This document shows, piece after piece, positions 7,639-14,672 of a stretch of DNA of 21,510 nucleotides. The first letter of the stretch is position 1, and the number at the start of each line of letters is the position of its first letter. This stretch comes from an uncultured Bacilli bacterium (lineage in GTDB: Bacteria > Bacillota_I > Bacilli_A > RF39 > UBA660). The position numbers and the translations under genes were made by a program. The stretch is from contig CANQDN010000005.1 of the NCBI GenBank assembly GCA_947593275.1, positions 1 through 21,510 on the forward strand, read 5' to 3'. The notes beneath the pieces are model-generated. The model had not been told where the DNA came from and ran no database searches. It was given only the letters and a program-made list of their open reading frames with translations.

Positions 7639-9120
7639 TTAATCTCTTGGTTTCATTGTTGGGAATAAAATAACTTCTCTAATCGTCTCACTACCCGTTA
7701 AAAGCATAACTAACCGGTCAATTCCCATTCCCATTCCCCCAGCTGGAGGCATACCATATTCTAAGGCTTCAATAAAATCTATATCCATATCATTAGCTTC
7801 TTCATTTCCTAAATCTTTTTCCTTTAATTGATTTAAGAATCTTTCATATTGATCTATTGGATCATTAAGTTCGGTAAAAGCATTTGCATATTCTGAACCC
7901 GCGATAAATAACTCAAATCTTTCTGTAAATCTTGGATCATCTGCATTCTTTTTCGCTAAAGGACTTATTTCCACAGGATGTCCATAAACAAATGTTGGTT
8001 CAATAATTGTTTCTTCGACATATTTTTCAAAAAACGCATTAACAATATGACCAAAACTAAAATGTTCTTCAATCTGTATATCATGTTCTTTCGCAATCTC
8101 TATTGCTTCTTCTGTACTTTTAACTTTAACAAAATCAATTCCCGTCTTTTCTTTTATTAAATCCACCATAGAGCGTCTCTTAAACCCTGGAGCAAGATTA
8201 ATATGATGTCCTAAAAAATCTACTTCATAAGTTCCATTTAACTCCATCGCTGCATTCGCAACTATTCCTTCAGTTATATCCATCATACCCTCTAAATCAC
8301 TAAAAGCTTTATATAACTCAATAGTTGTAAACTCCGGATTATGTTTCCTATCCATACCTTCATTTCTAAAAATTCTACCTATCTCATAAACTGCATCCAT
8401 TCCCCCAACTAAAAGTCTTTTTAAGTTAAGTTCTGTTGCAATTCTAAGATACATATCAATATTTTGAGCATTATGATGCGTAACAAAAGGTCTCGCCGCA
8501 GCCCCACCCAAAATAGTTCCAAGTATTGGTGTTTCTACTTCAACATATCCTAAATCATCTAAATACTTTTGAATAGAACGAATAATCTTAGGTCTTGCAA
8601 AAGCCACTTTTCTAGCTTCATCATTAACAATTAAATCAACATATCTTCTTCTAAATCTTTCTTCTACATCACTAAGTCCATGAAATTTCTCAGGAAGTGG
8701 TTTTAAAGCTTTAACTAAATGCGTATATTCTAAACATTTAATGGTAATCTCACCCGTTCCTGTTTTCATCACATAACCAAAAACACCTACAATATCCCCT
8801 AAATCAGCACTTTTAAATAAATTATAAGCCTCTTCCCCAACATCATTAATAGAAATATATACTTGAATATTTCCTAATTTATCTTTAATTGAAAAGAAAC
8901 TAGCTTTCCCCATTTTTCTAATGAACATAATTCTTCCAGCAACTCTAACTTCTTCTTTCGCTTCTTCTAATTCTTCATGAGTCTTATCTTGATATTTCGC
9001 TTTTATATCCATCGAAAAAGCACTTACAGGATAACTCTTTCCAAAAGGATCTATTCCCATATTTCTAATTTTATCTAATTTTTCTCTTCTTACTTGTTCT
9101 TGTTCAGTAAATTCACGCAC
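7639..9120 (-). CDS. lysS: Lysyl-tRNA synthetase, class II
   Basis: Charges tRNA-Lys with lysine using ATP. At 493 residues it is the normal length. Residues 60-135 form the anticodon-binding OB fold (V-R-V-A-G-R-I, F-F-S-I-K-D). Motif 1 lies near 180-200, motif 2 at 248-270 (G-R-I-F-R-N-E-G-M-D ... N-P-E-F-T), and motif 3 begins at 461 (G-G-M-G-M-G-I-D-R). The chain ends with the family-typical P-T-M-K-P-R-D. The start is GTG at 9120, with GGAGTGA 6 nt upstream. A sigma-A promoter and a terminator flank it, so it is a single-gene unit. No T-box leader is present in the short upstream region. Confidence 0.97.
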   Translation of the reverse strand: MREFTEQEQVRREKLDKIRNMGIDPFGKSYPVSAFSMDIKAKYQDKTHEELEEAKEEVRVAGRIMFIRKMGKASFFSIKDKLGNIQVYISINDVGEEAYNLFKSADLGDIVGVFGYVMKTGTGEITIKCLEYTHLVKALKPLPEKFHGLSDVEERFRRRYVDLIVNDEARKVAFARPKIIRSIQKYLDDLGYVEVETPILGTILGGAAARPFVTHHNAQNIDMYLRIATELNLKRLLVGGMDAVYEIGRIFRNEGMDRKHNPEFTTIELYKAFSDLEGMMDITEGIVANAAMELNGTYEVDFLGHHINLAPGFKRRSMVDLIKEKTGIDFVKVKSTEEAIEIAKEHDIQIEEHFSFGHIVNAFFEKYVEETIIEPTFVYGHPVEISPLAKKNADDPRFTERFELFIAGSEYANAFTELNDPIDQYERFLNQLKEKDLGNEEANDMDIDFIEALEYGMPPAGGMGMGIDRLVMLLTGSETIREVILFPTMKPRD

Positions 9121-9139
9121 AACACATCACTCCAAACAT

Positions 9140-9168
9140 AATATATCACAAAAATATTAAGTTAGCAA
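9140..9168 (-). promoter_or_regulatory. Sigma-A promoter of lysS
   Basis: -35 TTGCTA (9163-9168), 17-bp spacer, -10 TATATT (9140-9145), preceded by TGA. Confidence 0.65.
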
Positions 9169-9190
9169 ATAAAAATACCTTAAAAAATAA

Positions 9191-9226
9191 AAAAAGCCCT
9201 ATTATCTTTTAAGATATAGCTCTTTT
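9191..9226 (-). terminator. Intrinsic terminator after yneF
   Basis: Nested pairing of CTAT and ATCTT with AAGAT and ATAG (about 9200-9220), with flanking A6/T5 runs. It follows the yneF stop on the minus strand. Confidence 0.65.
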
Positions 9227-9228
9227 TA

Positions 9229-9438
9229 TTACATATATCTATTCATTTGTTGCATTACTTGATTAACTTGTTTACGACTTGGTTTTCTTCCCATACTACT
9301 CATCATTGCTTCAATCATCTTTTCATTTATTGGAGGATTTTTCTTTAAATACTTTTTCATAAAAAATCTCGCGACAAAAAATCCAATTACTAAACCACTA
9401 ACAAGACCAATTATAAACCATAAAATTTCACCTAACAT
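9229..9438 (-). CDS. yneF: YneF family (UPF0154) small membrane protein
   Basis: A small protein of unknown biochemical role, conserved across Bacilli. One membrane segment covers roughly residues 4-26 (Gly-rich, ending in F-F-V-A-R-F-F). After it come the family hallmarks K-Y-L-K-K-N-P-P-I-N-E and G-R-K-P-S-R-K-Q-V-N-Q. The start is set at the ATG at 9438 (69 aa), because GGGGAAGGG lies 9 nt upstream. An upstream in-frame ATG at 9447 would place this ribosome binding site against the start codon. It lies 44 bp downstream of the sirA-like gene, the same pairing as yneE(sirA)-yneF in B. subtilis. Confidence 0.85.
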   Translation of the reverse strand: MLGEILWFIIGLVSGLVIGFFVARFFMKKYLKKNPPINEKMIEAMMSSMGRKPSRKQVNQVMQQMNRYM

Positions 9439-9482
9439 AAATACCATCCCTTCCCCTATATATTACTATAAATATTAATTAT

Positions 9483-9902
9483 TTACAAGCTTACAAGTTC
9501 ATTTAACCAAAAATAATCTTTATTCTTAAAATCACAAACAAATAAATTCCGATACTCTCTAAGTTCATTTAAAAAGGTTGGTTTTAAAACATTACTTTCC
9601 AAAAGTAAAAAAGCTTTATTAACTACAAGCATTGAATCTTCCGGAACATATTTATTCTGAATCCGATGCACATTATGAAACTTCGAATAAAAATCATTAT
9701 CCCTCGATTCCTGGAAGATCTTATTATTAATTTTACTTTTATCAAAAGGACATACAATTTGCATAAATAAATCATAAGCAATATTTACATCTTTTTCATC
9801 AAAACTATGAATATCCTCCATTGCTTTAAATAAATGATATGGATTATTTTTCATTAAATTATAAAAATTCTTATTAATATTAAATATATAAAATGTTCTC
9901 AA
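9483..9902 (-). CDS. sirA: SirA-like sporulation inhibitor of DNA replication
   Basis: SirA of Bacillus binds domain I of DnaA and blocks new replication rounds when cells commit to sporulation. This 139-residue protein shows the SirA layout: an N-terminal F-Y-I-F-x-I-x-K-x-F (residues 4-13), a middle P-F-D segment near 52-54, and a C-terminal C-D-F-K-N-K-D-Y-F-W-L-N-E-L comparable with the D-F-N-S-K-R-Y-G-W-L-N of B. subtilis SirA. The call rests on this pattern plus synteny with yneF. The start is TTG at 9902, with AGGTGAT 5 nt upstream. A perfect Spo0A box lies in its promoter region. There is no clear terminator between the upstream ATPase gene and this one, so some read-through is possible. 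Confidence 0.8.
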   Translation of the reverse strand: MRTFYIFNINKNFYNLMKNNPYHLFKAMEDIHSFDEKDVNIAYDLFMQIVCPFDKSKINNKIFQESRDNDFYSKFHNVHRIQNKYVPEDSMLVVNKAFLLLESNVLKPTFLNELREYRNLFVCDFKNKDYFWLNELVSL

Positions 9903-9920
9903 AATTAATCACCTGCAATC

Positions 9921-9929
9921 ATCTTACCA
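9921..9929 (-). promoter_or_regulatory. Extended -10 element of the sirA promoter
   Basis: TGGTAAGAT on the minus strand, with the predicted start near 9914, about 12 nt before the TTG. No canonical -35 is present; the Spo0A box takes that position. Confidence 0.55.
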
Positions 9930-9945
9930 CAAAAAAGGTGCGAAA

Positions 9946-9954
9946 TTTGTCGAA
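9946..9954 (+). promoter_or_regulatory. Spo0A box upstream of sirA
   Basis: TTTGTCGAA, a perfect match to the 0A box. In the sirA direction it reads TTCGACAAA and is centred near -36, over the -35 region, with a half-matching TTCGCACCT ten bases further on. This is the arrangement of Spo0A-activated promoters such as spoIIG. Confidence 0.75.
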
Positions 9955-9977
9955 CTATGGAAGAAATCCTAATTTTT

Positions 9978-12575
9978 TTAAACTCCATTTTTTAAATGAT
10001 GTCTCCTTAAATAAGTCTTACGAATAAAATCCACTGGAAATACACTCATCGCGAGTATTAAAACTAAAAAGAATTCCTGAGCTTTAAGTCCATACGTTCT
10101 AAATAAATCTCCCCCATGATAAATCAAATAAACTTGAACTAACATAATAAACGTAATAATTCCAATAAATACTTTATTTTTACTTAAATTAGCAAAGATA
10201 TTTAGTCTTTCACTTCGGGCATTAAATGAATTAAATACTCCAATAAATATAAACAAAGCAAAATAAGCCGTCATAAGATATTTATAGTTTTCTCCTACTC
10301 GAATATATTCCCGAACTATTGGTAATTTTAAAAATAAAATACATAATATTGCCGAATATAACCCCGTCCATAAAACTTCCCCAATCATATACGAATTTAT
10401 AATTGCTTCATCTTTCTTTTTAGGAGGTTCATGCATATAACTTAAAAGTGCTGGTTCAAAAGAAAAAGCAAGTCCTGCAAAAGTATCCATAATCATATTA
10501 AGCCAAAGCATCTGAATAATTGTAATTGGTGTATTAATTCCAATAAAAGGCCCCACGATTGAAAGAATTAAAGCACACATATTAACTGTTAACTGATATA
10601 TAATAAACTTTCTTATACTTTTAAAAATAGTTCTTCCATATAAAATTGCTTTACTTATAGATAAAATATTATTATCAAGTATTACTATATCACTTGCTTC
10701 TTTAGCAACTTCCGTCCCACTTCCCATCGCAAACCCCACATCAGCTTTTTTTAAAGCCGGAGCGTCATTTACTCCATCTCCTGTCATTCCAACAACTAAA
10801 TTCATTTCTTCTAAAATTCGCACTAAACGAGATTTATCTTGAGGTAACGCCCGAGCAACAATACATAAATTACCCACTTTTCTTTTTAATTCTTCATCAC
10901 TATATTTGGCCAGTTCATCACTCGTTAAAACCAAACTATCCTTCTCATATAAACCCGCATCACTAGCAATCGCAACCGCTGTATCTTTGGCATCCCCAGT
11001 AATCATAATAATTCTAATACCCGCACTTTTAATTAAACTAACGCCCTCTTTAGCTTCCTTTCTAAGCTCATCTTTAATAGAAACAATCCCCACTAAAACT
11101 AAATTATCTAACCCATCATTTTTACTATAACAAAGAAGTAATACTCTAATCCCTTTTTTAGTTAAATTATTTATATTACTAATAAGCATTTTTTTATTTA
11201 ATAACACCTTTTCTTCCCCTTTTTCAGTCAAATAAAAACTAACAGAAGGAAGAAGTACTTCAGATGCTCCTTTGTAATAAGTATAACCTCGATCAATTTT
11301 AACACTACTATATTTAATATTACTATTAAAAAGAACTTTATTTTCCACCCGAGCTTTAATTTTCTCATCTTCCACTAAAAAGTTAAGACAAGCTTTATCA
11401 GTTTGATTCCCACCCACTGCTACTTTTTTAGAATCAAACTTACTTTCATTATTATAAAATAAAGATATATATAATTTCTCATAAAATAAGGGATAATTCT
11501 TAATTTCTTTTAAACTTTTATAATGTTTATTATCCCCCGTAATAATCTCATTTACCTCTAATTTCCCTTTAGTTAAAGTTCCTGTTTTATCCGTTAATAA
11601 CACATTGATACTTCCCGCTGTTTCAATACCCACTAACTTCCGCACTAAAACTTGTTCTTTAAGCATTCTTTTCATATTACTTGATAAAACTAAAGTTATC
11701 ATCATTGGTAATCCCTCAGGTACTGCCACTACAATAATTGTAACACTTAAAGTTAAAGCATAAATTAAATAATCCGCCATAAGCCGAAAGTTAGTTAACG
11801 TTTTAATTATTAACTCTCCATCAAAATTATTATTAATTACTATTACCGAAAATAAATAAGAAATAGTTACTAATATCGCTCCACAATAACCAATCTTACT
11901 TATAAATTTAGCCAAATGAGTAAGACGCAATTTTAAAGGTGAAGTTGGAGATTTTTCTCCTACTTCTTGAGCCATCTTACCATACATTGTTTTATCTCCA
12001 ACCTGTGTTACTTCCATATAAGCTTGACCATTATATATAACACTTCCCCGATATAATTTATTATTATCTTTAAGGATATTCGAGTTTATCGGAGGATATT
12101 TTTTAGCTTCCTTAGTCTCTCCATTAAAAGAAGATTCATCAACCGTTAGTTCTCCTTTAATAATATACCCATCCGCCGGTACTTTATCTCCACTATTTAA
12201 AGCAACAATATCATGAACTACTACTTCCCCGATAGGTATCTCCTTTAAAACTCCATCTCTAATTACTTTAACTTTCATTTTTGAAGATTCTTCTTGCAAT
12301 CTCCTAAATGCTGCTTCACTTCCATATTCCGATATTGTAGAAATAAAAGAAGCCAAAAAAATAGCAATCAAAATCCCCAATGTCTCAAAATAATCAAAAT
12401 CTCTAAAGAGAAAGACAACCTTTACTGCTAGTGCCACCAGTAATATTTTAATAATTGGATCTCCTAATGATTCTAATAGCAATCTAAAAAAACTACTTTC
12501 TTTTACATTACTGATATCATTATTACCATAAACTTTCCTATTTTGTTCTACTTCTTTAGTGCTAAGCCCTTTCAT
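9978..12575 (-). CDS. PMCA-type (P2B) Ca2+-translocating P-type ATPase
   Basis: Pumps Ca2+ out of the cytoplasm at the cost of ATP. All P2-type domains are in order: an N-terminal cation-ATPase domain (about 1-45); an actuator domain with D-E-S-S-F-N-G-E-T (146-154); M4 with V-P-E-G-L-P (285-290); the phosphorylation site D-K-T-G-T-L-T (329-335, D329); K-G-A-S-E (435-439) in the nucleotide domain; T-G-D-G-V-N-D-A-P (598-606); and M5-M6 with Q-L-T-V-N (661-665) and M-L-W-L-N-M-I-M-D-T-F (689-699). The M5/M6 pattern is that of PMCA rather than SERCA. At 865 residues it is complete. The usual T-G-E-S of the actuator is N-G-E-T here, with the catalytic Glu kept. ATG at 12575 has AGGAGG 11 nt upstream. 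It is probably the first gene of a run with sirA-yneF. Confidence 0.93.
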   Translation of the reverse strand: MKGLSTKEVEQNRKVYGNNDISNVKESSFFRLLLESLGDPIIKILLVALAVKVVFLFRDFDYFETLGILIAIFLASFISTISEYGSEAAFRRLQEESSKMKVKVIRDGVLKEIPIGEVVVHDIVALNSGDKVPADGYIIKGELTVDESSFNGETKEAKKYPPINSNILKDNNKLYRGSVIYNGQAYMEVTQVGDKTMYGKMAQEVGEKSPTSPLKLRLTHLAKFISKIGYCGAILVTISYLFSVIVINNNFDGELIIKTLTNFRLMADYLIYALTLSVTIIVVAVPEGLPMMITLVLSSNMKRMLKEQVLVRKLVGIETAGSINVLLTDKTGTLTKGKLEVNEIITGDNKHYKSLKEIKNYPLFYEKLYISLFYNNESKFDSKKVAVGGNQTDKACLNFLVEDEKIKARVENKVLFNSNIKYSSVKIDRGYTYYKGASEVLLPSVSFYLTEKGEEKVLLNKKMLISNINNLTKKGIRVLLLCYSKNDGLDNLVLVGIVSIKDELRKEAKEGVSLIKSAGIRIIMITGDAKDTAVAIASDAGLYEKDSLVLTSDELAKYSDEELKRKVGNLCIVARALPQDKSRLVRILEEMNLVVGMTGDGVNDAPALKKADVGFAMGSGTEVAKEASDIVILDNNILSISKAILYGRTIFKSIRKFIIYQLTVNMCALILSIVGPFIGINTPITIIQMLWLNMIMDTFAGLAFSFEPALLSYMHEPPKKKDEAIINSYMIGEVLWTGLYSAILCILFLKLPIVREYIRVGENYKYLMTAYFALFIFIGVFNSFNARSERLNIFANLSKNKVFIGIITFIMLVQVYLIYHGGDLFRTYGLKAQEFFLVLILAMSVFPVDFIRKTYLRRHHLKNGV

Positions 12576-12661
12576 ATTTCGCTTGTCCTCCTAAAAAAAT
12601 ATATGCTTAAAAACTAAAAAAATAACCCAATTTTTCTCTATATTTTCTCCCACTTTAAATC

Positions 12662-12690
12662 TTTACAATTCTAAAATTTTATTATATAAT
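12662..12690 (+). promoter_or_regulatory. Strong sigma-A promoter of the 68-nt RNA
   Basis: -35 TTTACA (12662-12667), 17-bp spacer, perfect -10 TATAAT (12685-12690). Predicted start at about 12697. Confidence 0.8.
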
Positions 12691-12696
12691 AAATTT

Positions 12697-12764
12697 GCAA
12701 GGCACAAATGTGCTTGCCAAATTTGTTTTGGCGCAACACTTACTTAAGTTGGTTGCGCTTTTTT
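12697..12764 (+). ncRNA. Small antisense-type RNA, candidate antitoxin RNA
   Basis: About 68 nt of two hairpins. The first pairs GCAAG-CAC (12697-12705, one bulged G) with GTG-CTTGC (12710-12717) around AAAT. The second is the terminator at 12731-12764. There is no usable reading frame. It is transcribed toward the 28-codon peptide gene on the other strand and would be fully complementary to any extended 3' part of that mRNA. Its first bases, GCAAGGCAC, are the same as those predicted at the 5' end of the peptide mRNA. The antitoxin role is inference from this arrangement. Confidence 0.6.
12731..12764 (+). terminator. Strong intrinsic terminator of the 68-nt RNA
   Basis: GCGCAAC (12731-12737) pairs with GTTGCGC (12752-12758), extended by ACTT/AAGT with an ACTT loop, then six T. 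Confidence 0.85.
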
Positions 12765-12785
12765 CTTATGTTAAAAATTATCAAG

Positions 12786-12872
12786 CTATAAAGAAAAAAT
12801 CATGATGTACGGGATAATTAGTAAAATAATTATCACTAAAAGTAATAAAACTAAAAAGTCTTTCTTACTCAT
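12786..12872 (-). CDS. 28-residue hydrophobic peptide, candidate type I toxin
   Basis: ATG at 12872, TAG at 12786-12788. The peptide begins M-S-K-K-D-F, then a run of about 19 Leu/Ile/Val residues (7 onward), P21-Y22 and a short hydrophobic tail: one transmembrane helix with a positively charged cytoplasmic start. The ribosome binding site GAGGTGG (12879-12885), 6 nt upstream, is among the best in the window. An extended -10 promoter at 12955-12982 would give a leader of about 76 nt that starts with its own hairpin (GCAAGGCAC at 12938-12946 against GTGCTTGCC at 12912-12920). Size, hydrophobicity, the structured leader and a convergent small RNA fit type I toxins such as Fst, TxpA and BsrG, but the sequence is not one of those families to my eye. 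Confidence 0.65.
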   Translation of the reverse strand: MSKKDFLVLLLLVIIILLIIPYIMIFSL

Positions 12873-12954
12873 AGACGACCACCTCGCTTTAAAACGAATT
12901 TTAAAATGGGTGGCAAGCACAAACAAAACCCCCTAAGGTGCCTTGCATATAAAC

Positions 12955-12982
12955 ACTATAACATAAAAAAAGCAAAAGTCAA
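12955..12982 (-). promoter_or_regulatory. Sigma-A promoter of the 28-aa peptide gene
   Basis: -35 TTGACT (12977-12982), 16-bp spacer, -10 TATAGT (12955-12960) with TGT upstream (extended -10). Predicted start at about 12948. The first of four 18-bp palindromes abuts its -35. Confidence 0.75.
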
Positions 12983-12986
12983 AATA

Positions 12987-13089
12987 CAGATTTTACTAAA
13001 TCTGCATGCAGATTTGTTAATATCTGTAGGCTTTGCTAACAGATTTTATAAAATCTGTATGTTTTATACTACAGAAATAGTAAAATCTG
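12987..13089. repeat. Four 18-bp palindromes between divergent promoters
   Basis: Copies at 12987-13004 (CAGATTTTACTAAATCTG), 13009-13026 (CAGATTTGTTAATATCTG), 13040-13057 (CAGATTTTATAAAATCTG) and 13072-13089 (CAGAAATAGTAAAATCTG). The consensus is CAGATTT-N4-AAATCTG. Start-to-start distances are 22, 31 and 32 bp, close to 2, 3 and 3 helical turns, so all copies would face the same side of the DNA. They fill the space between the peptide promoter (minus) and the radical SAM promoter (plus), as an operator cluster would. Confidence 0.75.
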
Positions 13090-13115
13090 CAAAATTTAAA
13101 AATTTTTTATTTTTC

Positions 13116-13144
13116 TTTACAAAAAAGAAAAGTTTCGCTAAAAT
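13116..13144 (+). promoter_or_regulatory. Sigma-A promoter of the YtqA-type gene
   Basis: -35 TTTACA (13116-13121), 17-bp spacer, -10 TAAAAT (13139-13144). The predicted start, near 13151, is only about 13 nt before the ATG, with AGGTGA at the very 5' end of the transcript. Confidence 0.75.
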
Positions 13145-13163
13145 AAGTTCTAGGTGAAAAAAC

Positions 13164-14081
13164 ATGTTTAAATTCACATTAGATAATAAAAGATATCATA
13201 CATTAAATTATTTTTTCCGCACTAAATTTGGTTGCAAAGTCTTTAAAGTAAGCCTAAACGGCAATTTTTCTTGTCCCAATATTAAAAATGGTCAAGGTTG
13301 CATTTTCTGTCACAATGGAAGTGGCAACAATCTCGCTAGCCTTCCTTTAAAAGAACAATTTAAAATCGTCAAAGAACCTCTGGACAAAAAATGGCCCAAT
13401 GCCAAATATATCGCCTACTTTCAAGCTAACACTAACACCTATGCCCCTTTAAATGTTTTAAAAGAAAAATTTGAAGAAGTTTTAACCTACCCTAATGTAA
13501 TTGGCCTTTCTATCGCAACTAGGAGTGATTGCCTATCAAAATCTACCTTAGACTATCTAGAAAACCTAAATAAACGCACTTTTCTGATGGTCGAATTAGG
13601 CCTTGAATCCAGTCACGATGCAACTCTAAAACTTATTAATCGAGGCCATGACGTCAAAAACTTTGAATCCGCCGTTAAAGAGCTCCAAAAAAGACACATT
13701 TTTACTGTAGTTCACATTATAAATGGCCTTCCCTACGAAACTAAAGAAATGATGCTAGATACTGTAAAATACTTAAACACTCTTAATATAGACGCGATAA
13801 AAATCCATGCCTTATATATCCCTAAAGACACCCTAATCGCTAAAATGTATCAAAAAAAACCCTTCCATATCTTAACCAAAGAAGAATTTATTGATATTGT
13901 CTGTGAAGAACTCGAATACTTAAACGAAAACATTGTAATCATGCGTCTAACCGGTGACCCTCTAAAAGAAGAAGTAATAGAACCCCTCTGGCTTTTAAAG
14001 AAATTCTGTGTTTTAAATGACATCGATAAAGAAATGAAAAAAAGAGATATCTACCAAGGAGATAAAACTACTCCCCAATAA
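13164..14081 (+). CDS. ytqA: TIGR01212-family radical SAM protein (YtqA-like)
   Basis: A radical SAM enzyme of the Elp3-like YtqA/YhcC group; the substrate of the family is not established as far as I know. The iron-sulfur cysteines are C37, C46 and C49 in C-P-N ... G-C-I-F-C, the spacing of this family (C-x8-C-x2-C). Next come the TIM-barrel segments G-L-S-I-A-T-R-S-D and E-L-G-L-E-S-S, with N-R-G-H-D shortly after. At 305 residues it has the usual length. The ATG has AGGTGA 7 nt upstream and a very short leader. It is preceded by the palindrome cluster, which could regulate it. Its end overlaps the end of sigH on the other strand by 14 bp. Confidence 0.88.
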   Translation: MFKFTLDNKRYHTLNYFFRTKFGCKVFKVSLNGNFSCPNIKNGQGCIFCHNGSGNNLASLPLKEQFKIVKEPLDKKWPNAKYIAYFQANTNTYAPLNVLKEKFEEVLTYPNVIGLSIATRSDCLSKSTLDYLENLNKRTFLMVELGLESSHDATLKLINRGHDVKNFESAVKELQKRHIFTVVHIINGLPYETKEMMLDTVKYLNTLNIDAIKIHALYIPKDTLIAKMYQKKPFHILTKEEFIDIVCEELEYLNENIVIMRLTGDPLKEEVIEPLWLLKKFCVLNDIDKEMKKRDIYQGDKTTPQ

Positions 14082-14090
14082 TCTCTTTTA
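14037..14090. terminator. Probable bidirectional terminator of ytqA and sigH
   Basis: AAAAGAGAT (14040-14048) pairs with ATCTCTTTT (14081-14089), with an inner GGAG/CTCC hairpin (14058-14074). A- and T-runs flank it on both sides. It spans the overlapping ends of two convergent genes. Confidence 0.5.
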
Positions 14091-14670
14091 TTTTATGTTT
14101 AACTCTTTGTAAAGCATTATCTATTTGTTTCGAACTTTTATTAGTTAATAATTCTATTTCATGAGAATCAAACCCTTTAACTAAATAAGAAAATACCTCA
14201 TATTCCCCATCTGATAAACTATTTTTAATCTTATTAAGTAACTCTTTATAATTCTCTTCACTAGTTAAACTATTTAAAGGATCTAACTCTAAATCAGCCC
14301 CAATAATATCTTTTAAAGTAACTCCTGACTCATTATAATCATAATCTAAAGAATAAGTACTATTTAAAACTTTAGCTTTCTCCCCACTTTGATCTCTAAT
14401 TATTTTATTTAATCTTCTTTTAACACATAAAAAGATAAATGTCGATAATTGAGTATTTTTATCCACTCGGTAATTTTTTAAAGCTTCACTAAAAGCAAAA
14501 TAAGCTTCTTGTTCCAACTCTTTTCTTTCAATTCCTAACTTTAAAGCTACATAATAATAATCATTAATTAATCTTTCAACAATATATTTATTACTCTCAA
14601 AAACCATATCTTTAGCTCTTTCATTATTTTCTAAAGCTAAAGATACTACTTCTTCATCTGTATACTCCAT
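14068..14670 (-). CDS. sigH: SigH-like RNA polymerase sigma factor
   Basis: A 200-residue sigma-70 family factor. Region 2 lies at about 24-95 (G-I-E-R-K-E-L-E-Q-E-A-Y and an S-T-F-I-F-L-C-V-K-R-R-L-N segment) and region 4 at about 148-197. The C-terminal K-Q-I-D-N-A-L-Q-R-V-K-H-K (181-193) is nearly the same as in B. subtilis SigH, which directs early sporulation and competence genes. Synteny agrees: sigH lies close to rlmB in B. subtilis. The ATG at 14670 follows the rlmB stop by 2 nt, and its AGAGGTAG ribosome binding site overlaps that stop, so the two are translationally coupled. A different sigma-70 role in this lineage is possible, but SigH is the best reading. Confidence 0.78.
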   Translation of the reverse strand: MEYTDEEVVSLALENNERAKDMVFESNKYIVERLINDYYYVALKLGIERKELEQEAYFAFSEALKNYRVDKNTQLSTFIFLCVKRRLNKIIRDQSGEKAKVLNSTYSLDYDYNESGVTLKDIIGADLELDPLNSLTSEENYKELLNKIKNSLSDGEYEVFSYLVKGFDSHEIELLTNKSSKQIDNALQRVKHKIKEIIGE

Positions 14671-14672
14671 AT

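Noticed and set aside
8006..8014. TTCGACATA, a near Spo0A box in lysS
   Set aside because: One mismatch, inside a coding region and far from any promoter; expected by chance.
7978..8160. Plus-strand frame inside lysS (similar shadows at 2088-2297 and 10906-11130)
   Set aside because: These are antisense to well-supported genes, have no ribosome binding sites and have biased low-complexity translations.
9121..9190. T-box leader in front of lysS
   Set aside because: The promoter lies within 50 bp of the start codon, so there is no room for a leader, and no T-box sequence is present.
12987..13089. Palindromes as a CRISPR array
   Set aside because: Repeats are 18 bp and imperfect, spacers are only 4-14 bp and unequal, and no cas gene is near.
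12906..13157. 83-codon plus-strand frame across the palindrome cluster
   Set aside because: No ribosome binding site. It spans two predicted promoters and all four palindromes, and its translation is low-complexity with no family likeness.
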